Below, one piece after another: positions 27,094 to 37,022 of a stretch of 64,000 nt of DNA (positions within the stretch are counted from its first letter, which is position 1; each line of letters opens with the position of its first letter). The translations under genes and the position numbers were made by a program. The notes below the pieces were generated by a model. That model searched no databases, was not told the DNA's origin, and saw only the letters and a list, made by a program, of their open reading frames with translations. The stretch spans positions 90,435 to 154,434 of the forward strand of contig FR893385.1 in assembly GCA_000433315.1 (NCBI GenBank), written 5' to 3'. This DNA comes from Firmicutes bacterium CAG:345. Its GTDB lineage: Bacteria; Bacillota_I; Bacilli_A; RFN20; CAG-288.

Positions 27094-27897
27094 TTATAAA
27101 GAATTCAAATATTTCATATCTTCATCATCAATTTTAAAATTGATATCCAAATTAGAAATAATTCTATCTTCATGGGTAGACTTCGGAAGAGGAACAGTAT
27201 TATTTTGAAGGCAAAAAGCCAAACAAACTTTAGCCACTGTAGTATTATATTTTTCAGCAACTTTCAATATATTTTTATTATCTAGAATTTTTCCTGTTGC
27301 AAAAGGAGAATATGCTTCAACTAATATATTATTTTTTTGACAATAATTAGTGAGCTCTTTTTCAGTATCACCGATAAAATATCTTATCTGATTTACATGA
27401 GGAACAAAGCTAGTTGCCGCAACAATATTTTTGATATCAGAAATTGAAAAATTAGAAACACCAATTGCTCTAATTAATCCTTCATTATATAATTCAATCA
27501 TTGCGTTAAAAGCTTCTATATTTCCTTGTCTACAATCAAGACCAATATTTGTCCAAGGCCAAGGGGCATGAATTAAATATAAATCTATATAATCAAGACC
27601 AAAGCTATTTAATGACTCATAGAAATATTTTTTTGTTTCATCATATGTTTTTATATGAGAAGGCAATTTTGTAGTAATAAAAAGATTTTTTCTTTCAATT
27701 CCAAAATCTTTAATTGCTTTGCCAATAGCTTTTTCATTGCCATAATCATAAGCTGAATCAATATGACGATAGCCAGCTTTTAAGGCGTAAATGGTCGAAG
27801 TATATGCGCTATCAAATTCAGCGATTTGCCAAGTTCCAAAACCAATTTTAGGAATTTTTACTCCATTAGATAAAATAAAGTCTTCATCTTTAATCAT
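27094..27897 (-). CDS. Aldo/keto reductase
   Basis: This is an NADPH-dependent reductase of aldehydes and ketones with a TIM-barrel fold, 267 residues, the usual size of short bacterial AKR5-type members. The catalytic tetrad is complete: Asp47 and Tyr52 in HIDSAYDYGNE, Lys77 in FITTKLP and His110 in YLIHAPW. The NADPH-binding end has PLPKSTHEDRI (about 235-245). It overlaps the end of pncB by 8 nt and is probably translated by coupling. Relatives reduce methylglyoxal or 2,5-diketogluconate; the substrate here is open. Confidence 0.92.
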   Translation of the reverse strand: MIKDEDFILSNGVKIPKIGFGTWQIAEFDSAYTSTIYALKAGYRHIDSAYDYGNEKAIGKAIKDFGIERKNLFITTKLPSHIKTYDETKKYFYESLNSFGLDYIDLYLIHAPWPWTNIGLDCRQGNIEAFNAMIELYNEGLIRAIGVSNFSISDIKNIVAATSFVPHVNQIRYFIGDTEKELTNYCQKNNILVEAYSPFATGKILDNKNILKVAEKYNTTVAKVCLAFCLQNNTVPLPKSTHEDRIISNLDINFKIDDEDMKYLNSL

Positions 27898-29371
27898 TTA
27901 ATTCACCTTTATTTCTTGCACTATGTAAACTTAAGCGACTTAAAAGATTCATTTTCATCTCATAATATTTAGGACTCATATCAACATAGTGAATATGTGG
28001 ATTAGAAAATCTTTGTTCCTCTTCCCATATTTCATTTGTAAGTTGTTCTTTAACAAAATTTTGCAAATTCTTCAAAGGAACAGGAGCATATAATCTTTTT
28101 CCTTCCTTAAGGACAAGTTCTTTCATCGGCTTAGCAATACAATTTTCAAAATATCTAACTTTCCATGGCTTTTCTGGATCAATAAATCTATATGGCTTAG
28201 AAAGATTAACTTCTTCATCAAAGTTAGTTATTAGATCAGCAACTGCTTTATTATCGCTTGAATAAATGCGATAAACTTGTTTATTGCCTGGGTTAGTTAT
28301 CTTTTCAACTGTTTCAGAAATTTTTATTCTAGGTTCAAAAACACCATTTTCTTCAACGGCAGAAATTTTATAAACAGCACCAAAGACCGGATCACTTTTT
28401 GCAGTAATAAGTCTTTCACCAACACCAAACGAATCAATTTTTCCACCTTGACTCAAAATAGATCCTATAGTATATTCATCTAAACTATTTGAAACAATAA
28501 TCTTACAATCAGTTAATCCAGCATCATCCAACATCTTTCTAACTTTTTTAGATAAATACGCCAAATCACCAGAATCTAAACGAACGCCTTTTAATCTTTT
28601 TCCTTGTGGAATTAAAACTTCCTTAGCAACCCTTATCGCATTAGGAATGCCAGAATCTAATACATCATAAGTATCAACTAATAAAACTGTTGCATCAGGA
28701 TAACACTCAGCATATTTCTTAAAAGCTAAATATTCATCCTTATAAAACATTACCCAACTATGAGCCATTGTTCCACTAACAGGAATATCAAATTCTTTTC
28801 CCGCTAAAACTGTAGCAGTTCCAACAGCACCGCCAATATATGCTGCTCTAGCACCATAAACAGCAGCATCCATATTATGAGCTCTTCTAGCACCAAAATC
28901 AGATACAGCACGTCCTTGTGCTGAGCGAACAATTCTGTTCGTTTTTGTTGCAATTAACGACTGATGGTTAATTTGTGCAAGTATTGCTGTTTCAACAAGC
29001 TGAGCATCAATTAAAGGAGCTACAACTGTTAAAATGGGTTCATTAGGATACATAATAGATCCTTCTTTAAATGCATATATATCCCCTTTAAAATGAAATT
29101 CCTTTAAATAATTCAAGAATCTTTCATCAAATAAATTCAAAGACTGAAAATACTCGATATCACTATCATCAAAATGTAAATTTTCTATATATTCAATTAC
29201 TTGTTCCAAACCAGCAAAAATTGCGTAACCACCTTTATCAGGGTTATTGCGATAAAAAACGTCAAAAACAACCTTTTGGTTTTTATCATGATTTAAAAAA
29301 TAACCATTAGCCATAGTCATTTCGTAAAGATCCATCATCATTGAGAGATTACGTTTATCAAATTGATTCAT
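27890..29371 (-). CDS. pncB: Nicotinate phosphoribosyltransferase
   Basis: PncB converts nicotinate and PRPP to nicotinate mononucleotide, the entry step of the Preiss-Handler NAD salvage pathway. The start MNQFDKRNLSMMMDLYEMTMANGYF is chosen at 29371 because GGAGG lies 6 nt before it and the sequence matches the family N-terminus; longer upstream starts would run toward the divergent rdgB gene. Length is 493 residues, as usual for the Bacillota type. Conserved parts include FSDFGARRAH-like VSDFGARRAHNMDAA, SGTMAHSWVMFY, GVRLDSGDLAYLS and the GVGERLITAKSDPVFGAVYK segment. It is first in an operon with the aldo/keto reductase. Confidence 0.96.
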   Translation of the reverse strand: MNQFDKRNLSMMMDLYEMTMANGYFLNHDKNQKVVFDVFYRNNPDKGGYAIFAGLEQVIEYIENLHFDDSDIEYFQSLNLFDERFLNYLKEFHFKGDIYAFKEGSIMYPNEPILTVVAPLIDAQLVETAILAQINHQSLIATKTNRIVRSAQGRAVSDFGARRAHNMDAAVYGARAAYIGGAVGTATVLAGKEFDIPVSGTMAHSWVMFYKDEYLAFKKYAECYPDATVLLVDTYDVLDSGIPNAIRVAKEVLIPQGKRLKGVRLDSGDLAYLSKKVRKMLDDAGLTDCKIIVSNSLDEYTIGSILSQGGKIDSFGVGERLITAKSDPVFGAVYKISAVEENGVFEPRIKISETVEKITNPGNKQVYRIYSSDNKAVADLITNFDEEVNLSKPYRFIDPEKPWKVRYFENCIAKPMKELVLKEGKRLYAPVPLKNLQNFVKEQLTNEIWEEEQRFSNPHIHYVDMSPKYYEMKMNLLSRLSLHSARNKGELND

Positions 29372-29486
29372 TTTTTCCTCCAAATCTTTCATATTATAAT
29401 TTTTTAAAAATAAAATTACTATGTTTTTTTTAATTTCATCTTGCTTAAATAAAAACAATTTTGCAAAATAAGATGCGAGGTGAGAT

Positions 29487-30092
29487 ATGAGAATAATTTT
29501 AGCAAGCAATAATCAACACAAAGTCGATGAATTTAAAAAAGTATTATTTCCTCTTGGATATAATGTAATTTCATTAAAAGAAGCACAAATAGAAGTTGAA
29601 CCAGATGAAAATGGAAAAACATTTAAAGAAAACGCTCTTATAAAATGTCTGGCTGTCAGCAAATATACCAAAGATATAATTTTATCCGATGATTCAGGAT
29701 TAGAAATACATGCGTTAAATAATTTTCCTGGTATTTATTCAGCAAGATTTATGGAAGGTCATCCATATACTGACAAGTTTATTGCCATCAATGAAAAATT
29801 AAATGGAAAAGATGATAAAAGCGCGAACTTTAATTGTACATTATGTTTATATAATTTCGAAGAAAATCCGATATATTTTGAAGGAAAATGTGAAGGGTTA
29901 ATAATCGATAAACCCTGTGGTAATAATGGGTTTGGCTATGACCCTATATTTTATTTTCCACTATTAGGAAAAACTTTTGCTGAATTATCTCCCGAAGAAA
30001 AAAACTCTTATTCACATCGAGGAGAAGCTATAAAATTATTGGTTAAATACTTAAAAGAAAAAAACTTCTCTAAAAATTATAAAAAATTATAA
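29487..30092 (+). CDS. rdgB: dITP/XTP pyrophosphatase (RdgB/HAM1)
   Basis: This house-cleaning enzyme hydrolyses non-canonical purine nucleotides (dITP, XTP, ITP) to monophosphates and keeps them out of DNA and RNA. It has 201 residues, the normal length. Signature parts are the N-terminal LASNNQHKVDEFK (about residues 5-17), LSDDSGLEI (about 70-78), FPGIYSARF, FGYDPIF and the C-terminal SHRGEAIK. A GAGGTGA ribosome binding site precedes the ATG. It is divergent from pncB, with 115 nt between the start codons, and ends at a strong terminator. Confidence 0.96.
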   Translation: MRIILASNNQHKVDEFKKVLFPLGYNVISLKEAQIEVEPDENGKTFKENALIKCLAVSKYTKDIILSDDSGLEIHALNNFPGIYSARFMEGHPYTDKFIAINEKLNGKDDKSANFNCTLCLYNFEENPIYFEGKCEGLIIDKPCGNNGFGYDPIFYFPLLGKTFAELSPEEKNSYSHRGEAIKLLVKYLKEKNFSKNYKKL

Positions 30093-30097
30093 AAAAC

Positions 30098-30142
30098 AAA
30101 AAAGTCTCATTAACGAATAAGCATTCATGATGAGACTTTTTT
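30098..30142 (+). terminator. Terminator after rdgB (possibly bidirectional)
   Basis: AAAAAAGTCTCAT (30098-30110) and ATGAGACTTTTTT (30130-30142) form a long stem with T- and A-runs on both sides. It lies between the convergent rdgB and lipoprotein pseudogene. Confidence 0.8.
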
Positions 30143-30186
30143 ACTATTATGCTTTATAAAAAGTTCCGGGAAATGAAGAATAAGAA

Positions 30187-31606
30187 TCATTCATCAGTGC
30201 AATTAACAATTAATTTCTTTTCATCATCGCTAAGATCGAATTTATTGTTTGTATAATTATCACCATCGATGATAAAAGGACTAACTATTATTCTCTTATT
30301 AATAACAGAACATGTAAATATATTGTCATCTATTGTTTCCTTGCCATTTTCCAAAAAAATGATGGTGTGACTATTAAAATACAATTGATCATATCCAGTC
30401 CAAATTGAAGAAATCAAAATTTTACTAATACTTTCATCAGTTAATTCTTCTAAAATAACAATGCTTATTTCTTTGTCTAGACTAGGATTTTCTAAGCATG
30501 AAATATATATATATATATATTAACTAAGCTGCTTTTTAAAGCTATTAATGAAAAATTAGTAGAAGAATATCCTTCTTCTATTTTTAATAAACTTTCATCT
30601 TCTGAAGTAATAATAAATGTTGCTTCAACCTCAATTGTTGTTCCAACTAAAATTTTATCAGAATTCAAAATCTTATCTTTGTCATAATATTCTAAAGGAT
30701 TAATTAATCTAATATCAGTTTTTGCAAGAATATAATCAGATGGATTCATATCTTTTTCTACTGAATCATATAAACATTCATCATAATTTAAATTAATTTT
30801 TATTTCTACACTATCCATAGGATAATCATAGTACTTATTTTCAATCCAATCATAACATTTTGTCTTTTTATAATATGACATTTCTTTCAAAAAGACAATT
30901 TTTTCAAAATTAAGCGCTAAATTATAAGAGATAATATCATCAGTGGAACCTCCACTAACATTTTTTGTTAGAGAATAAATAAATGAACCATCCAAATTTA
31001 TAATAGGTTTTAAATCAACCTCATCAAATTCAAATAAAAGGTAATAAGAAGATTTTTTTATAATTCTAGTTTCTAATGTGTCTTCTATATTTTCAGTATT
31101 TAAAGATATGCCACTTTGATAATCTAAAGAATAAATTCCAGAAATTGAAGAAGTGTCAGTAACAAGCAAATTTATATTTTTATCTTCATAAAGACCATTA
31201 TATGTTTTAAATGTATATTCATACTTATCTATAAACTCACCTAGGCTATTATCAGTACTGCTATCTACTTCATATTTTTTATATAATGAATCTTCAAAAA
31301 TATGTTTATTAGATAATAAATAACCATTTCCAGTTAAAATACTTTTATTTCCACAATAATTGGATCTGTCAGTAATTACCATTTCTGAAAATGAATAACT
31401 TTTTCATGCTCCAAACTTAATGGTGTACTAATATTAGAAATAAATTTCTCAAGTTCTTTTTTATTTTTTGATAAATCATTTTCAATATTAGAAGAACTAA
31501 AGTCTGTTAAAAAACTGCTTGTATTAGTTGAAGGAATAATTTGTGGTGTACAAGCAGTTAGTAAAATTAAAGCAAATAAATTTGAAAATTAAATTTTCTC
31601 ATTCAT
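30187..31606 (-). pseudogene. Decayed lipoprotein gene (nonsense plus two frameshifts)
   Basis: The former product is an exported lipoprotein of about 470 residues. From ATG at 31606 the frame reads MNEKI, then a TAA stop, then FSNLFALILLTACTPQ with a lipobox (LTAC) and a Ser-rich stretch. A single-base loss in the run at 31400-31404 shifts the frame before SFSEMVITDRSNYCG. The main part (31382-30492) is a beta-rich, Asp/Tyr-rich domain I do not recognise. The frame breaks again at an (AT)9 run, after which SCLENPSLDKEISIVILEEL continues to the stop at 30187. It follows the BIG2 lipoprotein by 11 nt in the same operon. Confidence 0.8.
30503..30520. repeat. (AT)9 dinucleotide repeat inside a lipoprotein gene
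   Basis: Nine AT units interrupt the reading frame of the lipoprotein pseudogene. Losing one unit (or gaining two) would join the two coding halves in frame. Confidence 0.9.
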
Positions 31607-31617
31607 AAAATCTAGTA

Positions 31618-33492
31618 TTAATGCTGTGAAATAAATGTTCCATTATAAGAATATGACCATAATTCACTATTGCTTATTCTAAATTCAATAGTAGTTCCAT
31701 CAGCACTTAAAGTACAAGATAAAATATCAAAATAATCAAATGGCTCAACAATTATAGATAAATCACCATTAGAATTTATTGTTTCACTGAAACTCCAATT
31801 AATTGCGTATATATGAACTGAATCAGAGAAAGTTCCTGTTCCATCATCGTTAAATAATAAAGTTTGATTATTCGAATTTTTTTCCATCCAGTCAGTTGTC
31901 ACTAAAATATTTTTCAATTGATCAATACCAAGCTTTTCTGTAATGTTGAGAGTTTTTGTAATTGTTGCTGAAGGATTCTTTTTGCTTGTTAATGTAACAT
32001 TTATTTCTCCAGATTTTTTACAAACCAAATATGCATATCCTCGATCATCTATAGTAATTTCTGCTAAATCTGTTCTATCGACCGAATATTCTATTTCATC
32101 AATCGCATTTTCTGGTTCAAAACGAGGATATATTGTATAAGATTGACCGACATAATAGTGTGAACTATATATACTGAAATCGATTGAAGAAATTCTATCT
32201 TCAACAACAGTTAATTCAATAGAAGCATCGATGCCACCAACACTGCTTACTTTTAATGTTGTAGTTCCAGCTTTAACAGATTTATATACACCTGAATCAT
32301 TAAGATTAATTGCTTCATTATTAGAATTTTCAACTATTAATAATTCCGTATCAATAGCCTTTTCTGGATAAACATTAGTCGCAACAGGAGTGATATAAAA
32401 ACCTGCTGGAATTTTATCAGGTTCACATTCAAAATAACCATCTGCATATGAAATATTATTTGCTAAAATGCTAATATCATAGCTTTGCATCCAATAATCA
32501 GTAGGAACGATTGGAAGAGTATCTGGAGTAACATTTCTTTGACCACGAGTGATAACAGCTTTATCATCTACGGAATTTAAAAAAGTGTTCTGTGTAGATA
32601 ATTCACCACTTTCAGTATAATAATTAGCATAGACTTCAGCTACATAACTATAAGAAGTTAAAAAATTATCCGGAGTAAATGTAATATTTAACTCAGCAGA
32701 TGTAGTAGTTTTACCATATTCATCAGTTACGACATCAACAGCATTAAAAGTGTATGTCAAATTACCATCTTCATTTAATACTGGAGTAAATAATGTGTTT
32801 TCAGCAATTGCACTTGCCATATAATTGCTTAAATAATAATTAGCAACATTAGTAGCTGTTAAAGTAGATCTAGTTTTTACTTGTGCAATATTAACCTTAT
32901 TAGGCCCAACACCAACATCATATTTTTCAGCAGTATCATCTTCTTTTCCACCTTCAACATCTAAAACTTCATAATATTTATTATCATTTCCATAAACGCC
33001 ACGGAAATAATCATATTCTCTATGTCTAGGTTTGAATCCATCATAATCATCGCCTAAAACATCATCTGTACTTTTGTAAGTAACATCTTCTGTTCCATGA
33101 GTTAAAGCACTTGGAGCATCATATGCAACTAAATCTTCATGAGTTGTAGTTGTCTTAATAGCAAAAGACTCTTGAGCAGAAGAAACAATATCTCTAGTAG
33201 CTGTCGAAGTTTCATCGCCTTCAAGAGGAGTGCTAATTTCTTCTATAATCTCACTTATTTGAGATATTGTCTTAGGTTCTAAATTATTTATTGAAGAAGA
33301 ACTTGAAGAAGTATTTGATGTAACTGTACTAGTACTAGGTTTTGTAGAAATTGTACTGACAGCAGTTGTTAAATTGCTTGAAGTAGCAGGTTTTGCTGAA
33401 CTAGAAGAACTAGTTGTATTTGAATTATTACAGCTAGCTAATAAAAAGGAAAAACCAACTGCAGATAAACATACGATTTTTTTTAATTTCAT
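31618..33492 (-). CDS. Ser/Thr-rich lipoprotein with an Ig-like (BIG2) domain
   Basis: This is a 624-residue lipoprotein. The start MKLKKIVCLSAV is chosen because GGAGG lies 5 nt upstream; an earlier in-frame ATG overlaps that site. Lipobox LASC lipidates Cys21. A Ser/Thr stalk (about 23-70) follows. The central region (about 75-330) is beta-rich and unrecognised. A BIG2-type Ig-like domain lies at about 435-525 (ISSIDFSIYSSHYYVGQSYTI, FEPENAIDEIEYSVDRTDLAEI). The C-terminal 90 residues resemble a small lipocalin-like fold (LLFNDDGTGTFSDS, WSFSETINSNG), as the BIG2 lipoprotein at 20552 also shows. Same family as that protein; probably cell-surface binding. Confidence 0.75.
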   Translation of the reverse strand: MKLKKIVCLSAVGFSFLLASCNNSNTTSSSSSAKPATSSNLTTAVSTISTKPSTSTVTSNTSSSSSSINNLEPKTISQISEIIEEISTPLEGDETSTATRDIVSSAQESFAIKTTTTHEDLVAYDAPSALTHGTEDVTYKSTDDVLGDDYDGFKPRHREYDYFRGVYGNDNKYYEVLDVEGGKEDDTAEKYDVGVGPNKVNIAQVKTRSTLTATNVANYYLSNYMASAIAENTLFTPVLNEDGNLTYTFNAVDVVTDEYGKTTTSAELNITFTPDNFLTSYSYVAEVYANYYTESGELSTQNTFLNSVDDKAVITRGQRNVTPDTLPIVPTDYWMQSYDISILANNISYADGYFECEPDKIPAGFYITPVATNVYPEKAIDTELLIVENSNNEAINLNDSGVYKSVKAGTTTLKVSSVGGIDASIELTVVEDRISSIDFSIYSSHYYVGQSYTIYPRFEPENAIDEIEYSVDRTDLAEITIDDRGYAYLVCKKSGEINVTLTSKKNPSATITKTLNITEKLGIDQLKNILVTTDWMEKNSNNQTLLFNDDGTGTFSDSVHIYAINWSFSETINSNGDLSIIVEPFDYFDILSCTLSADGTTIEFRISNSELWSYSYNGTFISQH

Positions 33493-33582
33493 TTTATCCT
33501 CCATATCATATTTTCATATATTACAAAAAAATATAATTTTTTAAAATATATAAAATTAAAAAAACGCTTCCACTTTTTAAAA

Positions 33583-34143
33583 TTAAAAATTGATCCAACT
33601 CCAAAGAAACATTTGTGTTCTAACACTCATATAAACTTTTTCTTCAAATAATTCTTTTACTTCTTCTTTATTGTACCACTTTGCTTCTATTTCTTCATTG
33701 ACATAACATGAATTTTCAATTTTACCATCTGCTATACAAATTACAATTGTCATCATTTCATCTGAAGTTCCCTGACTAGCATAAGAGGGACTTAATACTT
33801 TTTCTATTTTTTTAATTGTTAAACCAGTCTCTTCCTTTAATTCTCTAGTTGCTGCCATCTCAGGAGTTTCATCTTCATCAATTAATCCAGCTGGAAAATT
33901 ATAAACCCATTCATTGCATGCTAAACGAAATTCTTTTTGAATTAATATTTTTTTCTTATCTAAAGAAAAAGTTATCATACCAACACCTGCTGGAATATGA
34001 TTTAAAAAAGTTTCCATTGTCAAATTTGAATTTCTTGATATAAATTCATAATCTTTATATTTTCCATCCAAATTTATATATCTAGCTTCATAATACGTTA
34101 AATATTTACCTTGATACTTTTTTGTAAGATTAATTAACTTCAT
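33583..34143 (-). CDS. NUDIX hydrolase, ADP-ribose pyrophosphatase type
   Basis: The 186-residue protein carries a full Nudix box, GX5EX7REUXEEXGU, in GLIDEDETPEMAATRELKEETGL (about residues 86-108). The preceding VYNFPAGLID is typical of ADP-ribose pyrophosphatases, which hydrolyse ADP-ribose to AMP and ribose 5-phosphate. Magnesium-binding glutamates REL.EE are intact. Its start codon overlaps the end of the broken SDR gene by 4 nt (ATGA type), so it may have been translationally coupled to that gene. Confidence 0.88.
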   Translation of the reverse strand: MKLINLTKKYQGKYLTYYEARYINLDGKYKDYEFISRNSNLTMETFLNHIPAGVGMITFSLDKKKILIQKEFRLACNEWVYNFPAGLIDEDETPEMAATRELKEETGLTIKKIEKVLSPSYASQGTSDEMMTIVICIADGKIENSCYVNEEIEAKWYNKEEVKELFEEKVYMSVRTQMFLWSWINF

Positions 34144-34917
34144 AAATACAATCGGTCCTTATTGAAAAAATCTCGTTTATTAAATCCAGCAAACATAAAT
34201 CTTCTAAAATCCCTGCTATTAGTTAACCAAATTATTTTTACCATTTTTTTCATTTTTAATAATTTTTGGAACTACATATTCAGCAATTGTTTCTGGATAA
34301 TCTCCCATAATATTGTAAACTTTTTCAGGTAGTTCTATTTCTGTTGATCTACCATTAGCTGTCTTAATAAAATCGGTAATCATTATTCCAGGTGTTAAAA
34401 GACAAACTTTAACTTTTCTATCTGTAAATTCATATGATTCTTTTGCTAAAGCTTTTTAAAATATATTACAGCTCTTTTGCTAGTTCCATAAATTGATAAA
34501 CCTAACATCATTGCATCATTAGAACCATAACCTTCAATATTATAAATTTGTCCAAAGCCTAGTTTTTTCATATTTTTAAAAGCAATACTTGAACCATATA
34601 TTGTTCCTTTCAAATCAATATCTATTAGAAAATCAATTTTATTTTTAGTCAATTCATAAACTGCCTTATCTGGTTGATTAACACCTGCATTATTTATCCA
34701 AATATCAACTGAACTAAATAATTCTTGTGCTCTTTGATAAAGATTATTGATTTGTTCTATATCAGTAACATTGCAAATAACTTTTGCAACAATTCCTTTA
34801 CTTTCAATTTTTTCTAACTTTTCTTTAGCTTTTTTTAAATTTTCTTCGTTGATATCACTTAATTGCTAAAGCATATCCAAATCCACGAGCACTACCTATA
34901 ATAACTATCGTCTTCAT
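34140..34917 (-). pseudogene. Decayed short-chain dehydrogenase/reductase (SDR)
   Basis: Several frames together encode an SDR. The start MKTIVIIGSARGFGYALA (nucleotide-binding GxxxGxG type) has an AGAGGTG ribosome site. It is followed by an out-of-frame deletion of about 15 codons near 34860. The next part reads SDINEENLKKAKEKLE, VDIWINNAGVN and then the catalytic YGTSK. A shift in the run near 34455 follows before KALAKESYEF and TPGIMITDFI, and a further shift near 34220 before LTNSRDF and AGFNKRDFF. The deletion cannot be a base-calling slip, so the gene is truly dead. It sits downstream of the ABC transporter genes on the same strand. Confidence 0.85.
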
Positions 34918-34979
34918 AATTCACCTCTTAGTTATTATAATCTATAACTGGATATTTTTTAATAAAAGCAATAAATATT

Positions 34980-35712
34980 TTACCTATAAGTCATTTGTCT
35001 TTTAAAAACTAAATAAGCTAACAAAATACTTGCTATGAAAAATATTCCAACTGGAATAAAACCTAATTGAGCAACACTATCAAACTCATATTTAATTATC
35101 TGCGAATTAGTGATATCCAATGGTGTATGTTCGGCCTCAGATATTATTCTTCCCCAATATACCGATGGATAAAATGGAAAAATTTGGCAAAATTTTTCAA
35201 AATCTCCCATCGTATCTATTGGCATCCAACACCCTCCAAATATTCCACTCAAAGATATAAAAATCGAAGTTATTCCTGGAGCTGATTTTTCATTGAAAAT
35301 CGATCCAATAAATATACCTAGAAAAATACAAATAATTAACATTGGTAATTGACTTAATATTAGATAAAAGGATTTTATAAAAGAAAAATACTCTTAAAGC
35401 ACCTGGCATCACATAGCCTAAAATAAAATTAATAGGCTTCATTGTCGATATATATAATCTTTTTAAAAGTGAAGTCTTTCTATCATTAGAAACTAATAAT
35501 GACATCAAAAGCATAACAAAAGTATAAGAAAATACTAAAATTCCTGGAATTAAACTTTTGAATTCAAATTGCATTGTCGTATTTCCAGAATAATGATTAA
35601 TCATCGAAAATAAAACAATCATAATACCTGGAAAACTAATACAAAAAATATAAATAAGTGGATCTCTTATCATCTCCATAATATTTCTTTTAGCAAAGGC
35701 TATCGTTTTCAT
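34980..35712 (-). pseudogene. Decayed ABC-2 type transporter permease
   Basis: The start MKTIAFAKRNIMEMIRDP at 35712 has an AAGGAG site and overlaps the ATPase gene by 23 nt. The first three membrane helices are intact through GYVMPGAL. The frame then breaks near 35390 and about 35 residues that relatives have are missing. The remaining part resumes in another frame as FIKSFYLILSQLPMLIICIFLGIFIGS and runs through SAPGITSIFISLSGIFGGCWMP to the stop. Internal deletion plus frameshift makes a functional permease unlikely. The partner ATPase is intact. Confidence 0.82.
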
Positions 35713-36433
35713 TTTTTTCTCCTTCTTCAACAATATTGATAAAAGCATTTTCAAAAGAATCTGATTTTCCTATTTTTTTAATATCCTGAACAGAACCATA
35801 ACATACAACTTTACCTTTAACTAAAATAGCTACTTGATCACATAAAGATTCAATTTCTTCCAAATAATGAGAAGTTAAAATAATAGTTATCTTATTTTTT
35901 ATAGAATTGATAATTTTCCAAAGTTCTCTTCGTGCTAAAATATCAAGTCCTAAAGTTGGTTCATCTAAGAATAAAATTATTGGATGAGAAACTAAACTTA
36001 TTGCAATAGACAATCTTCTTTTATATCCACCAGATAATGTCTTTGCTTTTTGTTTTTCCACATCTTGGAGATTAAATATTTTAATAATTTTATCAATATA
36101 TTCTAAATCTAAACATTCATAGATTTCAGAAAAAAATATTAAATTTTCCTTTACAGTTAAATTGGGAGCAATCGAAGTTTCTTGTGGGGATATATTAATT
36201 ATTTTTTGTATTTCATCAATATCATCATCCAAAGAAAAGGAGGCCATTGTTACTTTGCCAGTATCCTTTTTTAATAATCCTGATAAAATTTTAATCAAAG
36301 TAGTTTTACCAGCACCATTAACACCAAGTAGACCAAATAAAGTATTTTCTTCGACTTGCAAAGAAATGTCATTTAAGGCTATTTTTCCTGATTTATAAGT
36401 TTTTGATAAATGTTCTATGTTAATAATTTTCAT
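35690..36433 (-). CDS. ABC transporter ATP-binding protein (exporter type)
   Basis: This 247-residue ATPase has Walker A GVNGAGKTTLIKIL (about 37-50), a Q-loop in NISPQETSI, the signature LSGGYKRRLSIA (about 133-144), Walker B ILFLDEPTLGLD (about 153-164) and the switch His in TSHYLEE. It is of the DrrA/NatA-like family that works with ABC-2 permeases to export drugs, lipids or ions. Its own permease, next in the operon, is broken, so it is likely an orphan. It starts 1 nt after the TetR gene. Confidence 0.93.
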   Translation of the reverse strand: MKIINIEHLSKTYKSGKIALNDISLQVEENTLFGLLGVNGAGKTTLIKILSGLLKKDTGKVTMASFSLDDDIDEIQKIINISPQETSIAPNLTVKENLIFFSEIYECLDLEYIDKIIKIFNLQDVEKQKAKTLSGGYKRRLSIAISLVSHPIILFLDEPTLGLDILARRELWKIINSIKNKITIILTSHYLEEIESLCDQVAILVKGKVVCYGSVQDIKKIGKSDSFENAFINIVEEGEKNENDSLC

Positions 36434-36434
36434 T

Positions 36435-36989
36435 TTATTTTTCCCGATAATATAATTTTAATGATTCAAAATTTTCTTCAAGCAATAAATATATTTTATC
36501 TATCTGCCAATCTAAATAATTGCTAACAATTTGTACTGCAATACCATGTGCAAAAACAAAACTTTGCATAAAAAATTTAAATGCGGTATCTTCAGAATAA
36601 CCCCCTGCTTCACTTATTTTTTTTATAATAATTGAAGCAAATTTTTGTTCTTCAACAGTTTCTTTATAAGGATTTTCCATAAATATAAATTTAAAAAGAT
36701 TAGGAAATTCTTTTGCAAAAAATATATAATTTTTTATATATTTCATATAAATACTTTTTTCATTATTATGATTTTCAGAAACAAAACCATAATAAAATTT
36801 TCTAACATAATTCACCAGCTCTTCATGAAAAACATTCATATTTTTAAAAGAATCATAAATTGGTTGCGTAGAACAAGATAATTTTTTTGCTAGGTTCCTT
36901 GCATTGAGTTTATTATCGCCTTCTTCTTTAATGATTAAAAAACCAGCTTTTAAAATATTTTCCTTTGTAATTATTTTTGTCTGTGCCAT
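36435..36989 (-). CDS. TetR-family transcriptional regulator
   Basis: The 184-residue protein has an N-terminal TetR helix-turn-helix (about residues 8-55: ITKENILKAGFLIIKEEGDNKLNARNLAKKL..STQPIYDSFKN) and an all-helical ligand domain. It is the first gene of the operon with the ABC ATPase and permease. A 26-bp perfect palindrome lies 7 nt upstream of its start codon, at the expected transcription start of its promoter. It is therefore very likely an autorepressor of the export operon. The ligand is unknown. Confidence 0.88.
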   Translation of the reverse strand: MAQTKIITKENILKAGFLIIKEEGDNKLNARNLAKKLSCSTQPIYDSFKNMNVFHEELVNYVRKFYYGFVSENHNNEKSIYMKYIKNYIFFAKEFPNLFKFIFMENPYKETVEEQKFASIIIKKISEAGGYSEDTAFKFFMQSFVFAHGIAVQIVSNYLDWQIDKIYLLLEENFESLKLYYREK

Positions 36990-36995
36990 ATTTTC

Positions 36996-37021
36996 TCAAA
37001 GATAACATATGTTATCTTTGA
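36996..37021. promoter_or_regulatory. Operator of the TetR regulator: 26-bp perfect palindrome
   Basis: The half-site TCAAAGATAACAT is followed directly by its exact reverse complement, 13 + 13 bp with no mismatch. It overlaps the transcription start expected from the promoter at 37023-37051 and ends 7 nt before the tetR-like start codon. Position, symmetry and neighbour make it a TetR-type operator. Confidence 0.85.
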
Positions 37022-37022
37022 T

